Below are positions 57,070 through 64,000 of a stretch of 64,000 nt of DNA, in pieces. The first letter of the stretch is position 1, and every line of letters starts with the position of its first letter. The translations under genes and the position numbers were made by a program. Location of the stretch: contig NZ_BCAG01000003.1 of the NCBI RefSeq assembly GCF_001293685.1, positions 2,046,001-2,110,000 on the forward strand. Reading direction: 5' to 3'. Under the pieces are notes generated by a model, which had not been told where the DNA came from, searched no databases, and was given only the letters and a program-made list of their open reading frames with translations. The stretch comes from Desulfatitalea tepidiphila (GTDB taxonomy: Bacteria > Desulfobacterota > Desulfobacteria > Desulfobacterales > Desulfosarcinaceae).

Positions 57070-59034
57070 ATGACCCATAGCGGAGACCAAGGGCAATCTG
57101 AAGGAAAAAGCATACAGTTTCATGAATTGCTCAATCCTGAACAATTGGAAGCTGTCACCTTTGGAGATGGTCCCTTATTGGTGATCGCCGGCGCAGGAAG
57201 TGGAAAGACACGCACCTTGACCCATCGGGTCGCCCATCTCGTTCAACGGGGCGTTGCCCCCAATACCATTCTCCTGCTCTCCTTCACACGCAAGGCTTCC
57301 CAGGAGATGCTCAGGCGCGCCTCAGAATTACTGGATCGACGTTGTCGTGAAGTCGCCGGAGGGACATTTCATTCTTTTTCCAACAGCATCTTGCGTCGAT
57401 ATTCGGCCAAAATCGGTTTTCCCCAAGGCTTTTCCATCATGGACCGGAGTGATGCGGAGGACCTCATCGGATTCATTCGCAAAGCGCTCGACACCACCGA
57501 ACAGGGACGTCACTTGCCTAGAAAATCCACCCTGGCAACCCTGTTCAGCCGTGCCATAAATAAAAACACCACCCTGGAAGAAATTATTTATGAAGACTAC
57601 CCACACTTTGGTTTCCAGATCGATCTGATCAACAAGATATGGATCGGTTATCAAAATCGAAAACGCGAATTGAGTCTTCTCGATTTTGATGACCTGCTTG
57701 TCTATTTTCATCGATTACTCTCTGAGAATCCGGATGTGCGTGATCGCCTGACGACTTCCTATACCCACATTCTGGTAGACGAATACCAGGACACCAATTT
57801 CATTCAAGCGGAAATCGTCTCTTTGCTTGCCGGCAAAAACGAAAACATCATGGTTGTCGGTGACGATGCGCAAAGCATCTATGCATTCCGGGGAGCCAAT
57901 TACAAAAATATCATCGAATTTCCTAATAGATTTCCCGGGACCCGCCTGATCAAACTTGAAGAAAACTACCGGAGCCTGCAACCGATTCTCGACCTTGCCA
58001 ACGCTGTCATCGAACCAGCAACAGAAAAGTATTCGAAGTGTCTGTTTACCCGCAGAGGTGGCGGCGATCTGCCGGTCCTGGTGGCATCAGCCAGTGAAAA
58101 TGCCCAGTCCCGATATGTAACACAGGAAATTTTACGACTCCGCAACGAAGGAGTCGCTTTGGATCGCATCGCAGTGTTGTTCCGGGCAAGCTTCCAGGCG
58201 TTCGACCTGGAAGTGGAGCTAAACCGCGCGGCCATCTCCTATGTAAAGGTCGGCGGTTTTAAATTCACCGAATCGGCCCATATCAAGGATATTCTTGCAC
58301 ACCTCAGAATATTCGCCGCACCACAGGATCAATTGAGCTGGACCCGAGTCCTTTTGTTGGTAGAAAAAATCGGACCTGCCACTGCCCTGCGGATCTATAC
58401 GGCCGTTCTCAAGGAGGGTGCCGGCCCCACCGGGTTGCTGAGTGCAAAGCTTAAAATGAAACCCAATGCCGGATTCGACCGTCTCAAACAACTGATTGCA
58501 GCCATGGATGCGACACCGCATCCAATTTCCCGCTGGGGGGAAATAGTGCTGGAATACTACAAACCTTATTTGGAAACCGCCTACGATGACCACCCCCGCC
58601 GACTGAGAGACCTGGAGCAACTCATTAGTATCATGGAGAGATACGACCGGCTGGATGATTTCCTGGATGATATGGCCCTGGATCCGCCCAACGACAGTGT
58701 TGCCAATGGTCTGGCCCCAACGGACTCGCATCGGAACCAGCTTGTGCTATCGACCATTCACTCGGCCAAAGGGCTGGAATGGCATACGGTTTTTATTATA
58801 TGGGCCCTGGATGGGCGGTTCCCGTCCATCCAAGCCATCGACAACCCCGACACCCTGGAAGAGGAACGCCGCCTGATGTACGTCGCCATCACCAGGGCCC
58901 AGCAATCCTTGCACATCACCTATCCGGTTCAGATTTTCGATCGCGCGACGCAATCATTGCTATATGAACCGTCCCGTTTTTTGGAGGATGCACCGGAAGC
59001 ACTACTCAAGCGCCGCTTTTTCACCCCCCACTAA
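57070..59034 (+). CDS. UvrD/PcrA/Rep-family ATP-dependent DNA helicase
   Basis: A 654-residue superfamily 1A 3'-5' helicase. Motif I is AGAGSGKTRTLTHR, motif II VDEYQDTN, motif III GDDAQSIYAFRGA and motif V-VI STIHSAKGLEW and MYVAITRAQ. It is a little shorter than UvrD or PcrA (about 720) and lacks their long C-terminal extension, fitting a Rep-like or unclassified branch. It probably acts in repair or replication restart. The ATG at 57070 is preferred over a TTG one codon earlier. Confidence 0.92.
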   Translation: MTHSGDQGQSEGKSIQFHELLNPEQLEAVTFGDGPLLVIAGAGSGKTRTLTHRVAHLVQRGVAPNTILLLSFTRKASQEMLRRASELLDRRCREVAGGTFHSFSNSILRRYSAKIGFPQGFSIMDRSDAEDLIGFIRKALDTTEQGRHLPRKSTLATLFSRAINKNTTLEEIIYEDYPHFGFQIDLINKIWIGYQNRKRELSLLDFDDLLVYFHRLLSENPDVRDRLTTSYTHILVDEYQDTNFIQAEIVSLLAGKNENIMVVGDDAQSIYAFRGANYKNIIEFPNRFPGTRLIKLEENYRSLQPILDLANAVIEPATEKYSKCLFTRRGGGDLPVLVASASENAQSRYVTQEILRLRNEGVALDRIAVLFRASFQAFDLEVELNRAAISYVKVGGFKFTESAHIKDILAHLRIFAAPQDQLSWTRVLLLVEKIGPATALRIYTAVLKEGAGPTGLLSAKLKMKPNAGFDRLKQLIAAMDATPHPISRWGEIVLEYYKPYLETAYDDHPRRLRDLEQLISIMERYDRLDDFLDDMALDPPNDSVANGLAPTDSHRNQLVLSTIHSAKGLEWHTVFIIWALDGRFPSIQAIDNPDTLEEERRLMYVAITRAQQSLHITYPVQIFDRATQSLLYEPSRFLEDAPEALLKRRFFTPH

Positions 59035-59190
59035 ACGCCCGGCGTCGCACGATCCTAACCGGTAGCGCAGATGACTTCGTGGATCGATCGACCTCCAGTT
59101 GCCTTTATGAATCCTACCATTAATGGTGGTCCCTGTGTTTCCCAAAACAATATATTGAGCTTTTTTCCTTTACCTGCCGATACCGACCAT

Positions 59191-59230
59191 GCTAACAGAC
59201 CGCTAACATTTTCTTGACAAGACGCTGACG
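59191..59230 (+). promoter_or_regulatory. Four phased Pho-box-like repeats upstream of the phosphate transporter
   Basis: Four 7-bp units lie exactly 11 bp apart: GCTAACA (59191), GCTAACA (59202), CTTGACA (59213) and GCTGACG (59224), each separated by 4 bp. PhoB boxes are direct repeats of 7 bp plus 4 bp with a GCTGTCA-like unit, so these resemble a double Pho box. TTGACA in the third unit might also be a -35. PhoB control of pit is inference. Confidence 0.55.
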
Positions 59231-59304
59231 CAACCGCACCGCGACGCCGGTTGCACCGAAAGAGGCCGAGAGAGCCAACCGGCGGGAACGACAACAGCTG
59301 ACCT

Positions 59305-60528
59305 ATGCTTACTGAATACAGCGTTCTTATTATAGGATACATCTTCGGCTTTTACATGGCCTGGAACATAGGTGCCAACGATGTGGCCAATTCAATGGCC
59401 TCGGCCGTCGGCGCCAAGGCGATCACCATTCGACAGGCAGTTTTAATTGCCGCCATCCTGAATATCCTGGGCGCGACGCTGATCGGCTCCCATGTGACCA
59501 ACACCATTCGAAAAGGCATCGTTTCCACCGAGGTGATGAGTGATCCGCACCTGGCCCTCATTGGGGCCCTGTCCGCGCTTCTTGCCGCCGCCCTGTGGGT
59601 TTCGTTCGCCACTTGGAAATCGTTGCCCGTTTCCACCACCCACTCCATCGTCGGCTCGATGATCGGTTTCGGCATCATGGCGGGCGGCATGAAGGTGATC
59701 AACTGGATGAAACTTTTCGCCGTCGTAATGAGTTGGATCATCTCACCTATTTTTAGTTTGATCATCGGTTACGTACTTTTTAAGCTTATCGTGCGTCTGA
59801 TTCTATCCCAGGAGAACGCGGCCGCGGCCGCCTGGCGGCTCTCTCCCGTTTTCATCGGCAGCGCCTGTTTCGTGGTCGTCCTCTCGTTTCTGTTTAAAAC
59901 TCCATTGGGCCAGCAATTGGCGATCGGAACCCCCATGGCGATATTGATTGCGATCGCCGCGTCAGTGGCGCTGGGCATCGCCGGGCGCTGGGGCATCAGA
60001 AAGCTCCTGGCTGAAAAGGGAGACACGGTCGAACTGATCTTTCGGAGGATCCAAATCGGCACCTCATGCTATGTGGCTCTGGCTCAAGGTGCCAACGATG
60101 TGGCCAATGCCATTGGTCCCTTGGCCGTGATCTATTTCATCGTCAAGACCGGTTCGGTGGGTTCGACGGTGCCGGTCCCGATTTTCCTTCTCCTTTTTGG
60201 CGGAGCCGGCATCGCCTGCGGCATTTGGATGGCCGGCTCCCGAGTCATGACCACCCTGGGCACCAAAATCACGACCTTGACGAACACCCGCGGTTTTTCC
60301 GTGGATTTTGCAGCCGCCACCACCGTATTGTTGGCTTCCAAGCTTGGGCTGCCGGTTTCGACCACCCATGCCGCTGTCGGGGGCGTATTGGGTGTCGGAC
60401 TTGCCCGTGGAATTGAGGCCGTTAACTTCAGAATCGTTTTTCAAATTATGATTTACTGGATACTGACGGTGCCGGCCGCCGCTTTGACCAGCATGCTCTT
60501 GTTCTGGGTGCTTCGTGCCATATATTAG
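59305..60528 (+). CDS. Inorganic phosphate transporter, PiT family
   Basis: A 407-residue carrier with about ten membrane helices. The duplicated PiT signature is clear: NIGANDVANSMASAVGAKA near the N-terminus and AQGANDVANAIGPLAV in the second half, plus PVSTTHAAVGGVLGVGLARG. It imports phosphate, or a metal-phosphate complex, with protons or sodium. A DUF47 protein follows after 20 bp, the usual operon partner. Pho-box-like repeats stand upstream. Confidence 0.94.
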   Translation: MLTEYSVLIIGYIFGFYMAWNIGANDVANSMASAVGAKAITIRQAVLIAAILNILGATLIGSHVTNTIRKGIVSTEVMSDPHLALIGALSALLAAALWVSFATWKSLPVSTTHSIVGSMIGFGIMAGGMKVINWMKLFAVVMSWIISPIFSLIIGYVLFKLIVRLILSQENAAAAAWRLSPVFIGSACFVVVLSFLFKTPLGQQLAIGTPMAILIAIAASVALGIAGRWGIRKLLAEKGDTVELIFRRIQIGTSCYVALAQGANDVANAIGPLAVIYFIVKTGSVGSTVPVPIFLLLFGGAGIACGIWMAGSRVMTTLGTKITTLTNTRGFSVDFAAATTVLLASKLGLPVSTTHAAVGGVLGVGLARGIEAVNFRIVFQIMIYWILTVPAAALTSMLLFWVLRAIY

Positions 60529-60548
60529 ATTGAATTAGGGAGGGATCG

Positions 60549-61217
60549 ATGCGTTTGCCATTTTTCTCCATGTTTTTAACCTCACCATTTGAAGGCATTC
60601 AAGAGCATGCCGAAAAAATCAAGGAGTGCGCCTGGTCCTTTCAGCAGGCCATCGAATGCTATATCTCCATTCGCTGCACCCGCTTTGAAGAGTTGCGGCA
60701 GGAGGTTTGTCGAATGGAACGTGAGGCCGACGGTATCAAGCGACGCATCCGTGGGCACCTGCCCATAGGCACATTGATGCCGGTCAGCAAGTTCCAGCTG
60801 TTTCGCTACCTGCGTGAACAAGATGGCGTGCTCGACGCGTTGGAGGATGCCTTGGATTGGATATCCTATCGTGCGGAAGCGGGAATCCCGCCGGAAGTGG
60901 AAAAAGATTTTTTGCTGCTCGTGGATGCGGTCATCGATCCCATCGAGGAACTGTACAAAATGGTTTGTGAAGCCCGCAAATATTTTAAAACCTATAATGA
61001 AGATCAGCGAACCGTGGTCAAGGATATCATCCGCAATTTACGGCAGCAGGAGCATGATGCCGACAAACTCGAGGATGCCATTAAAAGGAACATCTTTCAC
61101 AAATGCACCGATGCCGTCACGGTTTATCATACGGTGCGGCTCGCCGAGATCATCGGCTCCATTGCCGATCATGCCGAAAATGCGGGTGATATGATGCGGG
61201 CCATGCTTGCCAAATAG
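60549..61217 (+). CDS. DUF47 (TIGR00153) PhoU-like protein
   Basis: A 222-residue helical protein of the TIGR00153/DUF47 family, distantly related to PhoU and usually encoded with PiT transporters. EGIQEHAEKIKECAWSF and LRQQEHDADKLEDAIKR are typical. It probably controls transporter activity. It is the second gene of a two-gene unit with PiT. Confidence 0.92.
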   Translation: MRLPFFSMFLTSPFEGIQEHAEKIKECAWSFQQAIECYISIRCTRFEELRQEVCRMEREADGIKRRIRGHLPIGTLMPVSKFQLFRYLREQDGVLDALEDALDWISYRAEAGIPPEVEKDFLLLVDAVIDPIEELYKMVCEARKYFKTYNEDQRTVVKDIIRNLRQQEHDADKLEDAIKRNIFHKCTDAVTVYHTVRLAEIIGSIADHAENAGDMMRAMLAK

Positions 61218-61236
61218 CCAATGCCCTCCATGGACC

Positions 61237-61467
61237 TTAGAAGAATGCCCATTTGATATAAAGGGCCAGAATAATCCATAGCACGGCACACAGGATGTAG
61301 GCCTTCCAGTTTGTCAGGCGTTCTGCCATCCCATGCTCGGTCACTTTTCCAAGGCGTGTCTTGCAATAGGGGCACACCTTGGCATCCAGCGGAACATACT
61401 CATAACATTCGGGGCACTTTTTGCTGGCATATTTCCTCTCTTGGTCCGTCCAGCCCTTCTTTGCCAT
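61237..61467 (-). CDS. Small zinc-ribbon membrane protein
   Basis: A 76-residue protein. A zinc ribbon (CPEC at 18-21 and CPYC at 33-36) is followed by one C-terminal membrane helix (YILCAVLWIILALYIKW). The ribbon should face the cytoplasm. It is convergent with the DUF47 gene. Function unknown; the domain layout is clear. Confidence 0.75.
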   Translation of the reverse strand: MAKKGWTDQERKYASKKCPECYEYVPLDAKVCPYCKTRLGKVTEHGMAERLTNWKAYILCAVLWIILALYIKWAFF

Positions 61468-61556
61468 GCGCTCCCCTCCTCATACATATGCAATGCCAAC
61501 ACCTGAGTGAAAAACGACTCCGCCAAAACCATGTCGAGCTTCTGACCTATGAGAAT

Positions 61557-63452
61557 TTACTGGATCATATCCCGCTTGATCTCAATACGACCGTTCGCCC
61601 TTAAATCGGACAGCCATTGTTGAAAAGCAGCCTGTTTTTTTTGTTCGACCAAACGACGCATCAGATCGCTTTTTTCCGTTTCAAAGCCATCGGCATCTGC
61701 CGCTTTTCGGTCCTTATATTGAATCATGTACCACGATCCTTTTGCCTTGAACACTTCATCTGGAAAGGGCTGGTCGGCTTGGAGCATAAATGCCGACTTC
61801 GACAATGCGGGTTCATATCCGATACCCGGTACGACACCGTTTCTCTTGAAAAATCCTGTTTCAGCGACCGTGAGCCCGAATGAAGCGGCCGTGCTCGCGA
61901 AATCAGCCCCCGCCTTCAAATCGGTCAGACACTTTTCGGCATCCTTCCTGGCCTGCTCGTCCTGACGAAGTGCAACGGCGTCCGCCTTGGCCTGCTCGAA
62001 CACCTGCTCGAGCGGTGGAATTTCAGACGCTTTTTGCTCCGTCACCTGGATCAGATAATATCCATTGCCAAAGTCTTGAATTTCACTGATGTCCATCTTC
62101 TGCAATCCCAAGGCGACCTTGGCAAATTCAGCGCCATTGTTGATCCTCTCTTCTTGGGGACCCTCCGGACCGAAAAAGTCGGTCTGAAAAACAGGCAGTT
62201 GATTCTGTTGGGCGGCTGCAGCCAGGTCATCTCCATCATAGACCGCATCATACATCGACTCTGCTTTCTGGAGAGCGATTTTACCGGCCTGCTCGTCAAT
62301 GATTTTTTCCCGGATGCGATCGGTCGCTTCCACCAGACTCTCAATCTTTGCCTCGTTGATCTTTTCAACTTTAATCAGATGCCATCCGAAACGGCTCCTT
62401 ACCGGTTCACTGATCTCACCGGCCTGCATTGCAAAGGCCTTATCCGCAAAGGGCTTGACCATTTCATCTCTTTTGAAAGCTCCCAGATAACCGTCTTGTT
62501 CACGGGAAGGCCCCTCGGAATGTTTTCGGGCCAGCTGGTCAAAAGGCTCACCCGCTTTGGCCAGCTTAAAAACCTCCTCGGCCCTCTTCTGTTGGTCGGC
62601 GACAGTTTGTTCATCGGCATCTTCATCGAGCTTAAAAAGAATATGACGTGCCTCGACGGTTTTTTCGCGTTTGAACTCGTCAGGATGTTCGTTGTAATAC
62701 TGCGCGATCTGCTCGTCCGTCACCTTCACTTCGGCCTTATAAGCCGTCGGATCAAAATGGAGGTAGACGACTTTGACTTGGGGATCGGTCTTGTATTGTT
62801 CCTTATGTTCCTCAAAATAGGTTTCGACTTCTGGCCTGGTCACGGTAATATCTTTATATCGTTCAGGAGAGAACACCACATAATTCAGATTCACTTCGGC
62901 ATTGTACCAATCATACCACTGGCGAGCTTCCTCCTCTGTCACAATCGCACTGTTGGCCACCAGCTCTCGCAATTGGTCCATTAGCAAATCCTGCCTCAAG
63001 CCGTCACGGAACTCCGCGGTCGTAACCCTATTCTGCGCCAGAATGTAACTCGCACGCTGTTCGTCAAAAACTCCGTTGTTCTGGAAAGCCGGAATAGCAT
63101 AAATCGCCTGATCCAATGTTTCTTCGGCAATTTGAAGATCCAAACGTTCCGCCTCCTGAACCATCAACACCTGATCTATGAGCTGATTCAGAGCCTGCTC
63201 TTTGAGGTTGAGGTTTTGGAGCAACCCATTGTCCAAGGCCCCACCATACATACGACGATACTGCTCGAGCAACCGATCGTAGTGCTGCCGGTAGGCCGTA
63301 TAGGAAATCGCCTCATCGTTGACCTCGGCAACCGTGTTCGCTTGCCGGGTGGTAAAACTACCAACGCCCCAAAACACAAAAACAACGACGATGGCGAACA
63401 GCACCACCTTGATCATCCAGTTGCCTGCTTGCTTGCGCATAATACTGAGCAT
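61557..63452 (-). CDS. ppiD: Periplasmic folding chaperone PpiD (SurA-N plus parvulin domains)
   Basis: A 631-residue envelope chaperone. One N-terminal membrane anchor (VVLFAIVVVFVFWGVGSF), a SurA-like chaperone segment (about 35-260) and a parvulin peptidyl-prolyl isomerase domain (about 265-370; ARHILFKL, FGWHLIKVEKI). Further helical regions follow, as in PpiD. It helps newly exported proteins leave the Sec channel. It is monocistronic. Confidence 0.93.
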   Translation of the reverse strand: MLSIMRKQAGNWMIKVVLFAIVVVFVFWGVGSFTTRQANTVAEVNDEAISYTAYRQHYDRLLEQYRRMYGGALDNGLLQNLNLKEQALNQLIDQVLMVQEAERLDLQIAEETLDQAIYAIPAFQNNGVFDEQRASYILAQNRVTTAEFRDGLRQDLLMDQLRELVANSAIVTEEEARQWYDWYNAEVNLNYVVFSPERYKDITVTRPEVETYFEEHKEQYKTDPQVKVVYLHFDPTAYKAEVKVTDEQIAQYYNEHPDEFKREKTVEARHILFKLDEDADEQTVADQQKRAEEVFKLAKAGEPFDQLARKHSEGPSREQDGYLGAFKRDEMVKPFADKAFAMQAGEISEPVRSRFGWHLIKVEKINEAKIESLVEATDRIREKIIDEQAGKIALQKAESMYDAVYDGDDLAAAAQQNQLPVFQTDFFGPEGPQEERINNGAEFAKVALGLQKMDISEIQDFGNGYYLIQVTEQKASEIPPLEQVFEQAKADAVALRQDEQARKDAEKCLTDLKAGADFASTAASFGLTVAETGFFKRNGVVPGIGYEPALSKSAFMLQADQPFPDEVFKAKGSWYMIQYKDRKAADADGFETEKSDLMRRLVEQKKQAAFQQWLSDLRANGRIEIKRDMIQ

Positions 63453-63746
63453 GCCGATTTCTCTCCTGAGCCGGCTTCGCCGGAGTATGAAAGTAGAAAG
63501 ATGTGCGGGCCAGAAAGATGGCGTATGGCATGGTTTGAATCATCCTGACCTCCTTCTGCCGCACATCCGTTTCAAGGGATCTTTTGCATTAAAGACCTTC
63601 AATGAAATCCGTTCTGACAAAATCCTTCATGCATTAAACGAGGAATATTAGGCGGTATTGCCATCTTTGTCAATCATTACAAGCACCCTGCGAAGATGGT
63701 ATCGGCCCAAGAGTGATTGTTTCTGCTAAACTATTTAAAAATTGCG

Positions 63747-63775
63747 TTGACAGAAGATTATCAGTTTGTTAGGTA
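63747..63775 (+). promoter_or_regulatory. Promoter for tRNA-Ala
   Basis: TTGACA (63747-63752), 17 bp, then TAGGTA (63770-63775), placing the start about 8 nt before the tRNA. The -10 is weak. The rest of the 63453-63789 gap is the ppiD leader and AT-rich sequence. Confidence 0.55.
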
Positions 63776-63789
63776 GCCCATTCACGTTC

Positions 63790-63865
63790 GGGGCTGTAGC
63801 TCAGCTGGGAGAGCGCATGACTGGCAGTCATGAGGTCAGGGGTTCGATCCCCCTCAGCTCCACCA
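63790..63865 (+). tRNA. tRNA-Ala (anticodon GGC)
   Basis: A full 76-nt cloverleaf: acceptor GGGGCTG/CAGCTCC, D-arm GCTC/GAGC, anticodon stem CATGA/TCATG with loop CTGGCAG (anticodon GGC), T-arm AGGGG-TTCGATC-CCCCT and an encoded CCA end. It reads GCC and GCU alanine codons. Confidence 0.97.
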
Positions 63866-63879
63866 AATTTTAAATATAC

Positions 63880-63914
63880 GGGGACTGTCTAATCAAACAG
63901 TCCCCGTTTTTTTT
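63880..63914 (+). terminator. Intrinsic terminator after tRNA-Ala
   Basis: GGGGACTGT and ACAGTCCCC form a perfect 9-bp stem with an 8-nt loop, followed by G and eight T. The remaining 86 bases to the window end show no identifiable gene. Confidence 0.92.
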
Positions 63915-64000
63915 GATGGATAAGAAATCCGGTCTAGATAGAGATGAATCGCAACGGCGCCTCGGCACAAGACGATAAATCGCCGAACGCGCTGTTTGGC

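Noticed and set aside
56711-57070. 119-residue open frame before the helicase
   Set aside because: TTG start, no RBS, odd composition and no family features; ends at the helicase start by chance.
59055-59342. 95-residue minus-strand frame overlapping the PiT start
   Set aside because: Covers the Pho-box-like repeats and the transporter's 5' end; no family features.
63790-64000. Integration site of a mobile element at the tRNA
   Set aside because: No integrase or repeated tRNA 3' end is visible in the 86 bases that follow the terminator.

Overview
The window is chromosomal DNA of a sulfate-reducing Desulfobacterota bacterium, most like the Desulfosarcina/Desulfobacteraceae group. The main reason is a full quinone reductase complex (Qrc) operon, qrcABCD, a hallmark of sulfate reducers that feed periplasmic electrons into menaquinone. 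System II cytochrome c maturation genes (resB, ccsA), a spirochaete/deltaproteobacterial-type EF-G and many short interspersed palindromic repeats fit the same placement. This assignment comes from reading the sequence, not from a database search. Most of the window is core genome. I see no prophage, CRISPR array, insertion sequence with a transposase, or rRNA.

Layout. 1-3.1 kb: a c-di-GMP-I (GEMM) riboswitch on the minus strand whose target lies outside the window, a 127-bp inverted-repeat element, rsmG, and a CoA-transferase/acetyltransferase fusion. 3.3-7 kb: a promoter-terminator leader, EF-G, and a RecA/KaiC-like ATPase. 7.3-15.4 kb: an M48 membrane protease with an acyltransferase-hydrolase fusion, the tRNA modification pair mnmA-mtaB, and a membrane protein/VWA lipoprotein pair. 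15.7-20.6 kb: a HAMP-only protein, cheW, and a large chemoreceptor with a very good sigma-28 promoter, then a PilZ protein. 20.9-27.4 kb: lgt, the PLP synthase genes pdxST with a divergent MocR/PdxR regulator, a eukaryote-like fused HisH-HisF, and radC. 27.7-37.1 kb: a second PilZ protein behind a palindromic element, a Cys-rich hypothetical, an MBOAT plus AlgJ-like/esterase pair for polysaccharide O-acetylation, two half-kinases, and an orphan amino-acid-type binding protein. 37.5-44.3 kb: khpA, a 53-residue gene, pyrG, a LolA-like protein, eno, a small winged-helix protein and murA. 44.4-52.7 kb: the resB-ccsA-qrcABCD block, ending in a 52-residue membrane protein and a strong terminator. 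52.8-64 kb: an M16 peptidase lipoprotein, a histone-H1-like protein, a UvrD-family helicase, a phosphate transporter with its DUF47 partner behind four phased Pho-box-like repeats, a zinc-ribbon membrane protein, ppiD, and tRNA-Ala(GGC).

How genes work together. ResB/CcsA attach haem to the multihaem QrcA. QrcA takes electrons from periplasmic cytochrome c3 and passes them through QrcB/C to the membrane subunit QrcD and menaquinone. MCP, CheW and probably the HAMP protein form a chemotaxis signalling set. PdxR, PdxS and PdxT form a vitamin B6 module. c-di-GMP recurs as a theme (riboswitch, two PilZ proteins, exopolysaccharide acetylation), although no GGDEF or EAL enzyme lies in the window.

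The most promising unusual items are: the MBOAT partner that joins a degenerate AlgJ-like domain to a sialate-esterase-like domain; the split histidine kinase pair; the small membrane protein at the end of the qrc operon; the membrane/VWA pair; the acyltransferase-hydrolase fusion; the CoA-transferase fusion with a substituted catalytic glutamate; and three to four families of non-coding inverted-repeat elements.
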